This document shows, one piece after another, positions 50,868 to 59,573 of a stretch of 64,000 bases of DNA. Source of the DNA: Caldiserica bacterium UBA4770 (lineage in GTDB: Bacteria > Caldisericota > Caldisericia > Caldisericales > Caldisericaceae); the NCBI GenBank assembly GCA_002403335.1, contig DHHO01000011.1, positions 3,367-67,366 on the forward strand, given 5' to 3'. Made by a program: the position numbers and the translations under genes. A model generated the notes under the pieces. That model searched no databases and was not told where the DNA came from. It saw nothing but the letters and a program-made list of their open reading frames with translations. Within the stretch, counting starts at the first letter, position 1. The number at the start of each line of letters is the position of its first letter.

Positions 50868-53173
50868 AAGAAAAGACAAATTACATTGGGCACAAAGTAA
50901 ACAGGCTTGATGCAATTGAAAAGGTTACGGGGGAGATAAAATATATGTCAGACCTTTATTTCCCCGATATGCTTTACGGGAAGATATTGAGATCAAAATA
51001 CCCTCATGCTCTGATTAGAAGAATCGAAACTTCAAAAGCAAAGGCAGTGGAAGGAGTGCATGCAGTAATAACATGGGAGGATGTACCAGGATTCAATGGT
51101 TTCGGAATTGCCACTCCTGATCAACCCGTGCTCTCTAAAGATCATATAAGGTATATAGGTGAGGCAGTGGCAGCAGTTGCTGCAAAGAGTGAAGAAATTG
51201 CAGAAAAAGCATGCGCACTTATCGAGGTAGAATACGAAGAGCTTCCAATTGTAGATAACCCCATAGATGCTCTTAAAGAAAATGCCCCAAAGATTCACGA
51301 GAACGGAAATCTCTGTCTTCATACAGAGATTAAAAGAGGGAATATAGAAAAGGGTTTCCAGGAATCGGCACTGATCGTGGAAAATACATATTATACAGGA
51401 AGGCAGGAACATGCTTTTCTTGAAACAGAAGGAGGCGTTGCACATATTGACACAGATGGAACACTTGTAATACAGGTGGGTTCACAATATCCTCAAAGAG
51501 ACCAGCTCCAGCTTGCAAGATGTCTTGGGATAAATCCTCAAAAAATAAGAGTCATCTCATATCCAGTAGGTGGTGCGTTCGGAGGAAAGGACGAGCTCAC
51601 AATACAGCCAATATTAGCTCTCCTTACACTAAAAACAGGTAAACCTGTGAAAATGGTTCTTTCAAGGGAGGAGTCAATTATTTCCTACTGGAAGAGACAC
51701 CCCTTTATTATGCACTATAAGACAGGGATAGATAAGGAAGGGAAGATTGTTGCTCAGGAAGTGAAGATATACGAGGATAAGGGAGCTTATTCTTCGCTTG
51801 GGGGACCTGTCCTTAACCTTGCAGTAGAGCATGCCTGTGGTCCATATAGGGTAGAAAATGTACACATCGATGGTTACGCAGCCTTTACGAATAATGGCGT
51901 TTGTGGTGCATTCAGAGGATTTGGTGTACCACAGGTCACGTTTGCAATGGAAACACAAATGGACATTATTTCAGAAAAATTAGGAATAGATCCGATTAGA
52001 TTAAGGAAAATCAATGCCCTTCAAAAAGGGGATACCACCCCTATTGGAAATAAGCTAACAACAAGCGTTGGTACATTGAAAGTACTCGAGAGTATTGAAG
52101 AATGCAACCTCTGGAAGAGGAGGAACGAACTTTCAACCCAGGATCCTAAAAAACCATGGATAAAGAGAGGTGTAGGGCTTGCTCTTACCTATCAGGGCAC
52201 TGGACTTGGCGTAGGGCTTCCTGATTATGGAGGAGCAAAGCTTGAGCTAAGAGAAGATGGTGGTTTCACAGTAAAAATAGGCACTGTTGATTACGGACAA
52301 GGAATCCTAACAGCCTATGCTCAGATTGTTGCAGAGACTATGAGATGTCCCATTGAGAAGGTAAAGGTAACACTTGGGGATACTGCTCTGACAGCAGATT
52401 GTGGACCTACAAGTGCCTCAAGAGGAGTTTATACGGGTGGAAAGGCATCTATAATTGCAGCCGAAGAGATGATACAATTAATGAAAAACGTGGCTGCTCC
52501 TCTGTTACAAGCTTCAGCTGATTTCATTGATTACGACAATGGCTTCATGTTCTTAAAGGGAGAACCTTTAAGAAAAGTAAGTTACAAAGAAATTGCAAAT
52601 AAATTTATAGATGATGGAAAACCACTTCCAGAGACAGAAGGCTACTTTTTAATGCCCATTGCAGATATAGAGATAAAGAACGCATTTGGACTCCCTCACC
52701 ATATCTTCGCCTTTTCCGCACATGTTGCATACGTTGAGGTGAATACATTAACAGGTGAAACGCGAGTTCTCCAAGGAGCAGAGGCAGTTGATGGAGGAGT
52801 TGTTATAAACAAACAGGGATATGAGGGACAGGTCGAAGGTGGTTTTGTTATGGGATTGGGCTATGCACTTATGGAGGATGTAATTATAGATAGAGGCCAG
52901 TTTAAAAATGTGAATTTCTCTACATATATTATACCTACAGTTAAAGATACTCCCTTTCATATTGAGTCAATTCCTGTTATAAATCCAGAGGATACCGGAC
53001 CCTTCAAAGCAAAAGGGATTGCAGAAACTGTAATGGTAGCAACTGCTCCAGCAATAACTAATGCTATATATAGAGCAACAGGGACAAGGTTATATAGGAT
53101 TCCCGCAACCCCTGAATACGTTTACAAAAGATTAAAGGAGGTTGAGAATGAAAAAGCTCATAAAGGACATTGA
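50864..53173 (+). CDS. Molybdenum hydroxylase, catalytic molybdopterin subunit
   Basis: A 769-residue catalytic subunit with an N-terminal a/b-hammerhead domain. The cofactor motif GGAFGGKDELTIQP, GVCGAFRGFGVPQ, CGPTSASRGVYTGGK and PFKAKGIAETVM (active-site Glu) are all visible, so the enzyme should be functional. The family hydroxylates purines, aldehydes or nicotinate. Neighbouring pyrimidine reductase and SsnA favour purines such as xanthine or hypoxanthine, by inference. Two GTGs are possible; the one at 50864 has AGGGG at good spacing, the one at 50855 does not. Confidence 0.9.
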   Translation: MKEKTNYIGHKVNRLDAIEKVTGEIKYMSDLYFPDMLYGKILRSKYPHALIRRIETSKAKAVEGVHAVITWEDVPGFNGFGIATPDQPVLSKDHIRYIGEAVAAVAAKSEEIAEKACALIEVEYEELPIVDNPIDALKENAPKIHENGNLCLHTEIKRGNIEKGFQESALIVENTYYTGRQEHAFLETEGGVAHIDTDGTLVIQVGSQYPQRDQLQLARCLGINPQKIRVISYPVGGAFGGKDELTIQPILALLTLKTGKPVKMVLSREESIISYWKRHPFIMHYKTGIDKEGKIVAQEVKIYEDKGAYSSLGGPVLNLAVEHACGPYRVENVHIDGYAAFTNNGVCGAFRGFGVPQVTFAMETQMDIISEKLGIDPIRLRKINALQKGDTTPIGNKLTTSVGTLKVLESIEECNLWKRRNELSTQDPKKPWIKRGVGLALTYQGTGLGVGLPDYGGAKLELREDGGFTVKIGTVDYGQGILTAYAQIVAETMRCPIEKVKVTLGDTALTADCGPTSASRGVYTGGKASIIAAEEMIQLMKNVAAPLLQASADFIDYDNGFMFLKGEPLRKVSYKEIANKFIDDGKPLPETEGYFLMPIADIEIKNAFGLPHHIFAFSAHVAYVEVNTLTGETRVLQGAEAVDGGVVINKQGYEGQVEGGFVMGLGYALMEDVIIDRGQFKNVNFSTYIIPTVKDTPFHIESIPVINPEDTGPFKAKGIAETVMVATAPAITNAIYRATGTRLYRIPATPEYVYKRLKEVENEKAHKGH

Positions 53174-54506
53174 TATTATTGCAACCTTTAATGATAAGTC
53201 TGAAGAAATAAAGAATGGATGGATTCTTATTGATGGAAATATCATTGAAGATGTTAGGAGTGGCCCCCCTCCAAAATTTGAGGAGGGAGAGGTCATTTCT
53301 GGAAAAGGTATGATATTCCTGCCAGGTTTCGTTAACGTTCATCACCATTTCTATCAGTCCCTCTTTAGAAGCGTAAAGGAAGTCCAGAGTGCAAAGCTGT
53401 TTGACTGGCTTACCTTCCTTTATGAAAAATGGAAAAACATAGGTGAGGAAGCTATATTTATTTCAACTGTGATAGCCACTCTTGAAATGATGAAAAGCGG
53501 AGTTACGACAACAACTGACCACCTGTACCTGTTTCCCAGGGAACATCCAAACCTTTTTGATTCAGAGATTGAGGGCGTAAAATTAACAGGCATACGATTC
53601 TATGGAACAAGGGGAAGTATGTCTCTTTCAAAAAAGGATGGAGGGCTTCCCCCAGACTCCGTAGTTCAGAGAGAGGACGAAATATTGAACGATTATGAAA
53701 GGGTTATGAATAAATATCATAACCCCGACCCTTTTTCCATGTGTAAGGTAGCTCTTGCACCCTGTTCACCTTTTTCTGTCACAAAAGAATTGATGATTGA
53801 AACGATGGAATTTGCAAAGAAACACGCGCTTTTACTCCATACACACCTTGCAGAGACAAAAGATGAAGACGATTTCTGCCTCTCAAGATATGGATTAAGA
53901 CCTGTTGATTACATGGAAACGATTGGATGGCTAAATTCAAGTGTCTGGTTTGCTCACATGGTTCACCTTACTGATAGTGATATTAAGAAACTATCCGAAG
54001 CGGGTGTTGGTATGGCACACTGCCCTACCTCCAATATGAGGTTAGGGTCAGGAATAGCACCTGTTTATAAGATGAAGAACACATCAATAAGGATTGGCAT
54101 TGGTGTGGATGGGAGTTCTTCAAATGATACTGGAAACTTCCTGCAGGAGATAAGAAATACAATGCTACTTCAGAGAGTAATTTACGGCCCTCAAGCCATC
54201 ACACCGAGAGAGGCTCTTTATTTTGGAACTATGGGCGGGGCAAAGGTATTGAAAATGGAGAATGCAATAGGCTCTATAGAAAAAGGAAAGGCTGCTGATA
54301 TTATCGGGTTCAAAACAGACAGGCTTGAGTTTGCTGGTGGCCTCAATGACCCCGTGGCATCTATTGTCCTCTGCGATACGAAATCTGTAGATTTTTCTAT
54401 GATAAATGGAGAAGTCGTTATTGAAAACAGCTTCTTCAAGAAGGTAGATGTAAATGATTATGTCGAACGACAGAACCATATATCAAAAATGTTACTAAAG
54501 CATTAG
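53148..54506 (+). CDS. ssnA: SsnA-like amidohydrolase
   Basis: A 452-residue metal-dependent deaminase or hydrolase with GFVNVHHHFYQS (metal HxH), LLHTHLAETKDED, WFAHMVHLTD and GVDGSSSNDTGN. It resembles SsnA and 8-oxoguanine or hydroxyatrazine-type deaminases. SsnA is commonly found next to xanthine-dehydrogenase-like genes. It likely deaminates an oxidised purine or related ring, feeding or draining the molybdenum hydroxylase. AAAGGAGG places the start at 53148; it overlaps the catalytic-subunit gene by 26 nt. Confidence 0.82.
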   Translation: MKKLIKDIDIIATFNDKSEEIKNGWILIDGNIIEDVRSGPPPKFEEGEVISGKGMIFLPGFVNVHHHFYQSLFRSVKEVQSAKLFDWLTFLYEKWKNIGEEAIFISTVIATLEMMKSGVTTTTDHLYLFPREHPNLFDSEIEGVKLTGIRFYGTRGSMSLSKKDGGLPPDSVVQREDEILNDYERVMNKYHNPDPFSMCKVALAPCSPFSVTKELMIETMEFAKKHALLLHTHLAETKDEDDFCLSRYGLRPVDYMETIGWLNSSVWFAHMVHLTDSDIKKLSEAGVGMAHCPTSNMRLGSGIAPVYKMKNTSIRIGIGVDGSSSNDTGNFLQEIRNTMLLQRVIYGPQAITPREALYFGTMGGAKVLKMENAIGSIEKGKAADIIGFKTDRLEFAGGLNDPVASIVLCDTKSVDFSMINGEVVIENSFFKKVDVNDYVERQNHISKMLLKH

Positions 54507-54515
54507 GGGGATGCA

Positions 54516-55301
54516 ATGCCTACAAGAGATCTTGCATCAGCAAGAAAAGCATACAAAGAAAAGGATGTTGACCTTAGCAAAAAGGCGCACGATACAAAGT
54601 CTGCCGAAGAAAAGCACAAACAGGGAAAGTATTTAAAAAATATAGTCTATGGCGGCCTGGATGGAATTATCACAACATTTGCTATTGTAGCAGGAGTAAT
54701 GGGAGCATCTCTTTCTTCGGGAATTATCATCATTATGGGATTTGCAAATCTTCTTGGAGATGGGATATCAATGGCAATTGGTGATTATTTGAGTTCAAAG
54801 GCTGAAAATGAGTACGCAAAATCTGAAAGGGAAAGGGAGTCCTGGGAGGTTGAGAATTATCCGGAAGGTGAAAAGAAGGAGATGCTTGAGATTTACAAGT
54901 CAAAGGGTATAAGTGAAGAAGATGCAGAAAAAGTAGTTAGTGTAATCTCAAAACACAAGGAGGCATGGGTTGATTTGATGATGTTAGAAGAGCTCGGCAT
55001 AACGCCAGGAGAAGAATCTCCAACTAAAGCTGCTCTTGCAACATTTGTTTCATTTTTAATCTTCGGGTTTCTTCCACTTGTCACATTTGTACTTGCCATT
55101 TTTATTCCTGCAATGACAAATGCAAGCTTCACTATCGCAATAATTTTGACAGCCCTTACAATATTCACACTTGGGGTACTAAAGGTGCGTGTCACAGGAA
55201 AGAATTGGTTTATATCGGGTATTGAGATGCTTCTTGTAGGGGGCCTTGCAGCAGCAGCCGCATATCTGATAGGGTTTCTCTTAAAAGGGCTTGGTGGGTA
55301 A
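54516..55301 (+). CDS. VIT1/CCC1-family metal transporter
   Basis: A 261-residue membrane protein. The first helix after a charged N-terminal tail holds NIVYGGLDGIITTFAIVAGV, the VIT1/CCC1 signature, with GFANLLGDGISMAIGDYLS following. A middle cytoplasmic helical region rich in Glu (about 95-160) could bind metal, and three C-terminal helices follow. The family moves Fe or Mn across membranes. The start follows AGGGGG 9 nt after ssnA. Confidence 0.87.
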   Translation: MPTRDLASARKAYKEKDVDLSKKAHDTKSAEEKHKQGKYLKNIVYGGLDGIITTFAIVAGVMGASLSSGIIIIMGFANLLGDGISMAIGDYLSSKAENEYAKSERERESWEVENYPEGEKKEMLEIYKSKGISEEDAEKVVSVISKHKEAWVDLMMLEELGITPGEESPTKAALATFVSFLIFGFLPLVTFVLAIFIPAMTNASFTIAIILTALTIFTLGVLKVRVTGKNWFISGIEMLLVGGLAAAAAYLIGFLLKGLGG

Positions 55302-55304
55302 TAT

Positions 55305-55946
55305 TTATTTACTTTTGCTCACCCTTGCACTGATGAGCTCCTTCAAGGCTTTGATCTTCTCTGGAGGAATCTTTTTAACTCCTCCCATGATTGTTGCAAC
55401 GAGAACCATCTTACAAAGATTATCCAGATCCTCCATCTTCCTGAAAGCCTTCTCAAGGTCTTCCCCTACAGTAATCGCACCATGATTGGAAATCAGTGCT
55501 GCCTCATGATTCTTCATGACATCACTAACTCTTTCCGCCAGCTCTTTTGAGGAAGTCAACTCATAAGGTATAATAGGGACTTCGCCAATCACTGTTACTG
55601 ATTCTTCGTGAATATTCCCCTCTATCGGGAGGTGTGCTATTGAAAATCCTGTAGCAAATGGAGGGTGTGCATGGATAATTGCATTGACATCCTCACGCTT
55701 TTTATATATAAAGATATGGAAAAGAATCTCGCTGGAGGGTCTACCAAGCCCTTCAATCACATTTCCTTTGAAATCTATGACAAGGATATCTGAGTAATCA
55801 AGTACATCCTTAGGTACCCCTGCGGGTGTTATATATATATTTTCTTCATCTCTTACAGAGAAATTCCCACCATAACCACCATTAAGGTTTGCCCTGTATA
55901 ACCTCTTTCCAATCTCACCGATTTCCTCTTTTATGTTTCTCTTCAT
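55305..55946 (-). CDS. Class II aldolase/adducin-family protein
   Basis: A 213-residue aldolase-like protein with GNFSVRDEENIYITPAG, the zinc-binding IIHAHPPFATGFS (HxH) and ISNHGAITVGEDL (third His). It resembles L-fuculose- or methylthioribulose-phosphate aldolases or dehydratases; the substrate is unknown. The start at 55946 follows GAGGAG with 5-nt spacing, shorter than the open frame to 55961. It converges with the transporter gene, with only 3 nt between them, and is divergent from the lipoate ligase gene. Confidence 0.85.
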   Translation of the reverse strand: MKRNIKEEIGEIGKRLYRANLNGGYGGNFSVRDEENIYITPAGVPKDVLDYSDILVIDFKGNVIEGLGRPSSEILFHIFIYKKREDVNAIIHAHPPFATGFSIAHLPIEGNIHEESVTVIGEVPIIPYELTSSKELAERVSDVMKNHEAALISNHGAITVGEDLEKAFRKMEDLDNLCKMVLVATIMGGVKKIPPEKIKALKELISARVSKSK

Positions 55947-55968
55947 TTCTACTCCTCTCAAACTTCTA

Positions 55969-55974
55969 TATACT
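55969..55974 (+). promoter_or_regulatory. -10-like box upstream of lplA-like gene
   Basis: TATACT ends 7 nt before the ATG at 55982, with no ribosome-binding site between, suggesting a leaderless transcript. A TATAAT on the minus strand (55975-55980) could serve the divergent aldolase gene, so the two promoters would overlap. Confidence 0.4.
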
Positions 55975-55981
55975 ATTATAT

Positions 55982-56635
55982 ATGAAAAGTGTTGTTCTAA
56001 TAGAAAGCAACTCTTATGATCCTGAATTTAATCTCTCAATGGATGAATATCTCCTGTTTTTAACAGGCAAAGGGATCATGAATGGCACGGTTAGATTTTA
56101 TAAAAACAGGGATTGTGTAGTGATTGGCAGATTTCAAAAGGAGGAATTCGAGGCAAACCTTGAATTCCTTAAGGAAAATGGAATCAATATCGTTGCAAGA
56201 ATTTCAGGAGGAGGAGCTGTATTCCAGGACCTGGGGAATCTTAATATTTCAGTCACAATTGAAAATATATTTTCAAAAACTCAAAATTTAAAAGAAGAGA
56301 TGATAATGTTAAGTTCAGCTATTCTTTGCGCATTAGAAAGCTTCGGTATAAATGGGATTGTCGGAGATAGAGGAGAGATTCTGGTCGATGGAAAGAAGAT
56401 TTCCGGATGCGCTGCTTCCATAAGATATAATGCAATGCTGTATCATGCTACACTTCTTCTTCACGTAGACCTTGAGAAGCTCAGGCTCGCTTTAAGCCCA
56501 TCATACGAATATCCAGAGGATTTCAAATTTATAAAGAGCATGAGAAGTAAGGTAATGAATATCAATGAAACAACATTCATAGACGAAGAAGAACTTAAAA
56601 AAAGAATATACAGAGAAATTGTGAAAATTATTTGA
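55982..56635 (+). CDS. lplA: Lipoate-protein ligase A-like protein
   Basis: A 217-residue biotin/lipoate-ligase-family enzyme with FNLSMDEYLL near the start, ARISGGGAVFQDLGNLNIS and the catalytic Lys in DGKKISGCAA. It would attach lipoate or octanoate to carrier proteins. The open frame extends upstream to 55889, but the ATG at 55982 gives the family N-terminus. It lacks the C-terminal domain of long LplA proteins. No lipoylated partner gene is near. Confidence 0.85.
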   Translation: MKSVVLIESNSYDPEFNLSMDEYLLFLTGKGIMNGTVRFYKNRDCVVIGRFQKEEFEANLEFLKENGINIVARISGGGAVFQDLGNLNISVTIENIFSKTQNLKEEMIMLSSAILCALESFGINGIVGDRGEILVDGKKISGCAASIRYNAMLYHATLLLHVDLEKLRLALSPSYEYPEDFKFIKSMRSKVMNINETTFIDEEELKKRIYREIVKII

Positions 56636-56699
56636 TTTCTTGTAATAAAGCATAGGAGATTCAAATTTGCATAGAGAATTTAACACTTAGAGGTTTGTA

Positions 56700-56885
56700 C
56701 CCCCCCTCGCTATGAAAAATACGCGAAGGAGTGTTAGAAAAACCCTTTTTTCAAACCGAAGAGGTAAGAATACCCCCCTGGAGACTCTACTCAAGAATTA
56801 GAGACGAGATTGCTTCAGTCACAAAAGAAAAAAAGCGCTCCCTCCTGACTTTGTCAGGGAAAGGAGTGCGCAACAAGGGAAAAAA
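56700..56885. repeat. Degenerate dispersed repeat copies
   Basis: This non-coding stretch contains 'cgagattgcttcagtcac' and CGCTCCctcCTGACtttGTCAGggaaaGGAGTGCG (about 56836-56871). The latter is a copy of the CACTCC...GTCAA hairpin module in which both inner arms changed together. A CCGAAGAGG / CCCCCC pair is also seen around 56756-56780. It is older-looking than the other blocks. Confidence 0.65.
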
Positions 56886-57040
56886 GTAAAAGACATACAA
56901 TTGAAAGGATAGAAAAATATTCCCCAGTATGGGCTTTCTAAGGCCAGGGTAGAAGACTTAACAAAATGCATTCCTATTATCCTATTTTTAAAAACCTTTA
57001 TAATATTTTAGAATAATTTTAAGGAAGGAGGATAGTTTAA

Positions 57041-57173
57041 ATGGAAAAAGACGAATTCTCTTTTATTGCAGGAAGTACTGGAGGCAGAGGTAATGGTAGT
57101 AAGTAACAATAGTTGCATAATACTTATGGAAGAGGCTTTATCCTCATAAGGAATAACAAAATTCCCAGTACTT
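57041..57173 (+). other. Micro-ORF within a foldable segment upstream of coaX
   Basis: A 21-codon frame (57041-57106, MEKDEFSFIAGSTGGRGNGS plus Lys) follows AAGGAAGGAGG at good spacing, and TATAAT lies at 56999-57004. The segment folds: AAGTACTGG (57073-57081) pairs with CCAGTACTT (57165-57173), enclosing a smaller hairpin (about 57123-57150). A CCCTGA-G-TCAGGG palindrome follows at 57244-57256. It may be a small peptide gene, a regulatory leader for coaX or a small RNA. I found no other gene in 56636-57341. Confidence 0.4.
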
Positions 57174-57341
57174 GTTTCTCTCTCCTCACCTCCCGCTTCA
57201 TCAACGATGACCAACATATCTATAGAAATGGATTTAAGATTTGCCCTGAGTCAGGGGATGGTACATTTCCTCAGATAAATTGCTTTTCATTTTTACCTAT
57301 AATGAATAAAATAATGCGATGACTATTTTTTGGAGGCAAAT

Positions 57342-58118
57342 ATGATAATTGCTGTTGACATTGGCAATACGAATGTTGCCATGGGTTTTGTGACCGATGG
57401 GGAAATTTATAATGTACTGAGGATTGCCACCGATAGTGGTAGGACTTCTGACGAATATAAGTTACTCATAGGGGAGTTTATGAGAGAAGAAAACATAGAC
57501 TCTCAAAATATAGAGACATTTGTGATTTCATCAGTAGTTCCACCCCTAACTCCTATTTTCAGGACTGTAGCAAAGAAACTCTCCCCACAAGAGGCAACAA
57601 TCATTACCTCAGATATGGATCTTGGAATCAAATTTGATGTTGATGAACCACGGGCAACGGGCACTGACAGAATATGCAATATTTTTGAGGGCGCTCATAT
57701 GTTTCCAGACGAGAATGTGTGCATTATTGATTTCGGTACTGCGATAACCTTCAGTGTCATTACAAAAGACAGAAGATTTATTGGTGGTCCTATTTCTATT
57801 GGCATTCTTACTGCACAGGCAGAGCTTTTCAGGAAGACATCGCAGCTTCCAAGGATAGAACTTATGAAGCCATCAAATAAAATAGGGAAGAATACAATAG
57901 AACAGATGCAATCAGGTCTCCTATACGGCTTCGGAGGTCTTGTTGATGGACTCATTGAATCAATTATGGATGAATTAGGGGACAAGGTAAGGGTGGTTGC
58001 AACAGGGGGAATCTCCCATATCATGGAAGGGATATCAAAAAGAATCGAGTACTACGATAAAATGCTCACCCTGAAGGGTATCTGTCATATTTATGAGCAT
58101 ATTACTAAAGGGGCTTGA
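57342..58118 (+). CDS. coaX: Type III pantothenate kinase
   Basis: A 258-residue ASKHA-fold kinase for the first step of coenzyme A synthesis. It has VDIGNTNVAMGF at the start, VDEPRATGTDRICN and IIDFGTAITFSVI, which are the phosphate- and pantothenate-binding motifs. The ATG at 57342 follows GGAGG; the TTG upstream is discarded. It overlaps the dihydrouridine synthase gene by 26 nt. Confidence 0.92.
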   Translation: MIIAVDIGNTNVAMGFVTDGEIYNVLRIATDSGRTSDEYKLLIGEFMREENIDSQNIETFVISSVVPPLTPIFRTVAKKLSPQEATIITSDMDLGIKFDVDEPRATGTDRICNIFEGAHMFPDENVCIIDFGTAITFSVITKDRRFIGGPISIGILTAQAELFRKTSQLPRIELMKPSNKIGKNTIEQMQSGLLYGFGGLVDGLIESIMDELGDKVRVVATGGISHIMEGISKRIEYYDKMLTLKGICHIYEHITKGA

Positions 58119-59073
58119 TTTAGGTAAATTCAGTATATACCCACCCATTGTCCTTGCTCCGATGGCAGGATATACAGACTCAAATTTTAGAATGCTTGTA
58201 AAATACTTCGGGGCAGGACTTGTATTCACTGAGATGATAAGTAGTGATGGTCTGTACGCAGGAGACAGAAATAATCTTAAACTTATGAAATATAAAGAAG
58301 CCGAGAGACCCATCGCTGCACAGTTTTTTGGAAGCAATATAGATAGGCTTGTCTATGCAGCAAAGCTCTCGCAAGATTGGGGTTTCGATATCATATGCCT
58401 CAATATGGGGTGTCCCTCCCAACATATTATGAAAAGTGGAGGAGGTGCAGAGCTTCTCAAGAACCCGGTTCTTGTTTCAAAGATCCTTCATTCCTTAAGG
58501 AATGCAACAACTATTCCACTGAGTGTAAAAGTAAGAAAAGGGTTCTATGAAGGTGAAAACCTTCTTCCCTTGTTTTCGAAGATCTTCGAGGAGGAAGGGG
58601 TAGATCTTGTCATTGTTCATGGAATTTCTGTTGAGGAGGGATTCAACAGGGAGAGAGAAGACTGGCAATGTATTAAAGAATTCAAAAATATGACTCACAT
58701 CCCTGTTATAGGGAACGGAGGTATAAGTAATGTTCAGGATGTGGAAAGGATGTTCACCGAGACAGGGGCGGATGGAGTAATGGTTGGTAGAGCAGTCCTT
58801 TCATGCCCGTGGTTTATAAAGAGCGCAACGGACTATATAGAGAACGGAAAAATATTTTCGCTTTCATTAATGGAGAAATTTAATATAATAGTAAGATTTA
58901 TTGAAAGTATTGATGAGGGAAAACAGATGAAGGAAATAAGGAAATTAATTTATCCGATGATTTTTGGGTTAAGGGGTACAAAATCCCTCAGAATAAAGTT
59001 AGAGAAAACACAGAGCAAAGAAGAAATAAAAGGCCTGTTAAAGGCCTTTTTTGAAAGTGAGGAGGCACAATGA
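58093..59073 (+). CDS. dusB: tRNA-dihydrouridine synthase (DusB family)
   Basis: A 326-residue FMN enzyme that reduces uridines in the tRNA D-loop. It has VLAPMAGYTDSNFR near residue 23, the catalytic-Cys region NMGCPSQHIMKSGGGAE, KVRKGFYEG and GADGVMVGRAVL. The start at 58093 lies inside coaX without a ribosome-binding site. Its last codons also form a terminator-like hairpin (59028-59052) just before greA. Confidence 0.9.
   Translation: MSILLKGLDLGKFSIYPPIVLAPMAGYTDSNFRMLVKYFGAGLVFTEMISSDGLYAGDRNNLKLMKYKEAERPIAAQFFGSNIDRLVYAAKLSQDWGFDIICLNMGCPSQHIMKSGGGAELLKNPVLVSKILHSLRNATTIPLSVKVRKGFYEGENLLPLFSKIFEEEGVDLVIVHGISVEEGFNREREDWQCIKEFKNMTHIPVIGNGGISNVQDVERMFTETGADGVMVGRAVLSCPWFIKSATDYIENGKIFSLSLMEKFNIIVRFIESIDEGKQMKEIRKLIYPMIFGLRGTKSLRIKLEKTQSKEEIKGLLKAFFESEEAQ
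59028..59052 (+). terminator. Terminator-like hairpin at the dusB end, before greA
   Basis: AAAAGGCC (59028-59035) pairs with GGCCTTTT (59043-59050) around a 7-nt loop, and the U-run continues to 59052. It is embedded in dusB coding sequence, 17 nt before the greA ATG. If used, it would lower expression of greA and everything after it unless transcription reads through. Confidence 0.6.
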
Positions 59074-59573
59074 ACGAGGAAGACAAAGAAGGCAAAATAC
59101 TAATTACCAGAAAGAAGTATGAGGAACTTATTAAGGAACTTGAGATGCTCAAAGGTCAAAAGAGAGCCGAGGTTTCAGAAAAGATAAAACAATCTATTTC
59201 ATTTGGCGATCTCTCAGAAAACTCTGAATACGACTCTGCAAAACAGGAGCAGGCTTTTCTTGAAAGTCAGATATCAGAAATTGAGTCTACTATTGCACGT
59301 GCACAGATTCTTGACGAAACCACAATTGAAACAAACAAGGTAAATGTTGGGTGTAAAGTAGAGCTTGAAGATATTGATAGAAAAGTGAAGGTTAAATACA
59401 TTCTCACAGGTTCATCTCTTGAAGCCGATCCTGATAAACATAAAATCTCATGGACTTCTCCTGTAGGACAGGGGCTTATAGGACACAAGATAGGAGATGT
59501 TGTGGAGATAGTTGTTCCAAAGGGCAAGGTAAGATACAAGATCTTGAATATAGAGAGGAGTAGTAATGGATGA
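59070..59573 (+). CDS. greA: Transcription elongation factor GreA
   Basis: A 167-residue GreA with an N-terminal coiled coil (KISFGDLSENSEYDSAKQEQ-type segment around 45-65) whose acidic tip rescues backtracked RNA polymerase. A C-terminal FKBP-like domain ends GHKIGDVVEIVVPKGKVRYK. The length is slightly above the usual 158. It overlaps dusB by 4 nt and lysS by 8 nt; GGAGG lies before the ATG. Confidence 0.95.
   Translation: MNEEDKEGKILITRKKYEELIKELEMLKGQKRAEVSEKIKQSISFGDLSENSEYDSAKQEQAFLESQISEIESTIARAQILDETTIETNKVNVGCKVELEDIDRKVKVKYILTGSSLEADPDKHKISWTSPVGQGLIGHKIGDVVEIVVPKGKVRYKILNIERSSNG

Noticed and set aside
57008..57217. Minus-strand frame of 69 codons opposite the micro-ORF
   Set aside because: It has no convincing ribosome-binding site or motif, and the plus-strand signals are stronger.
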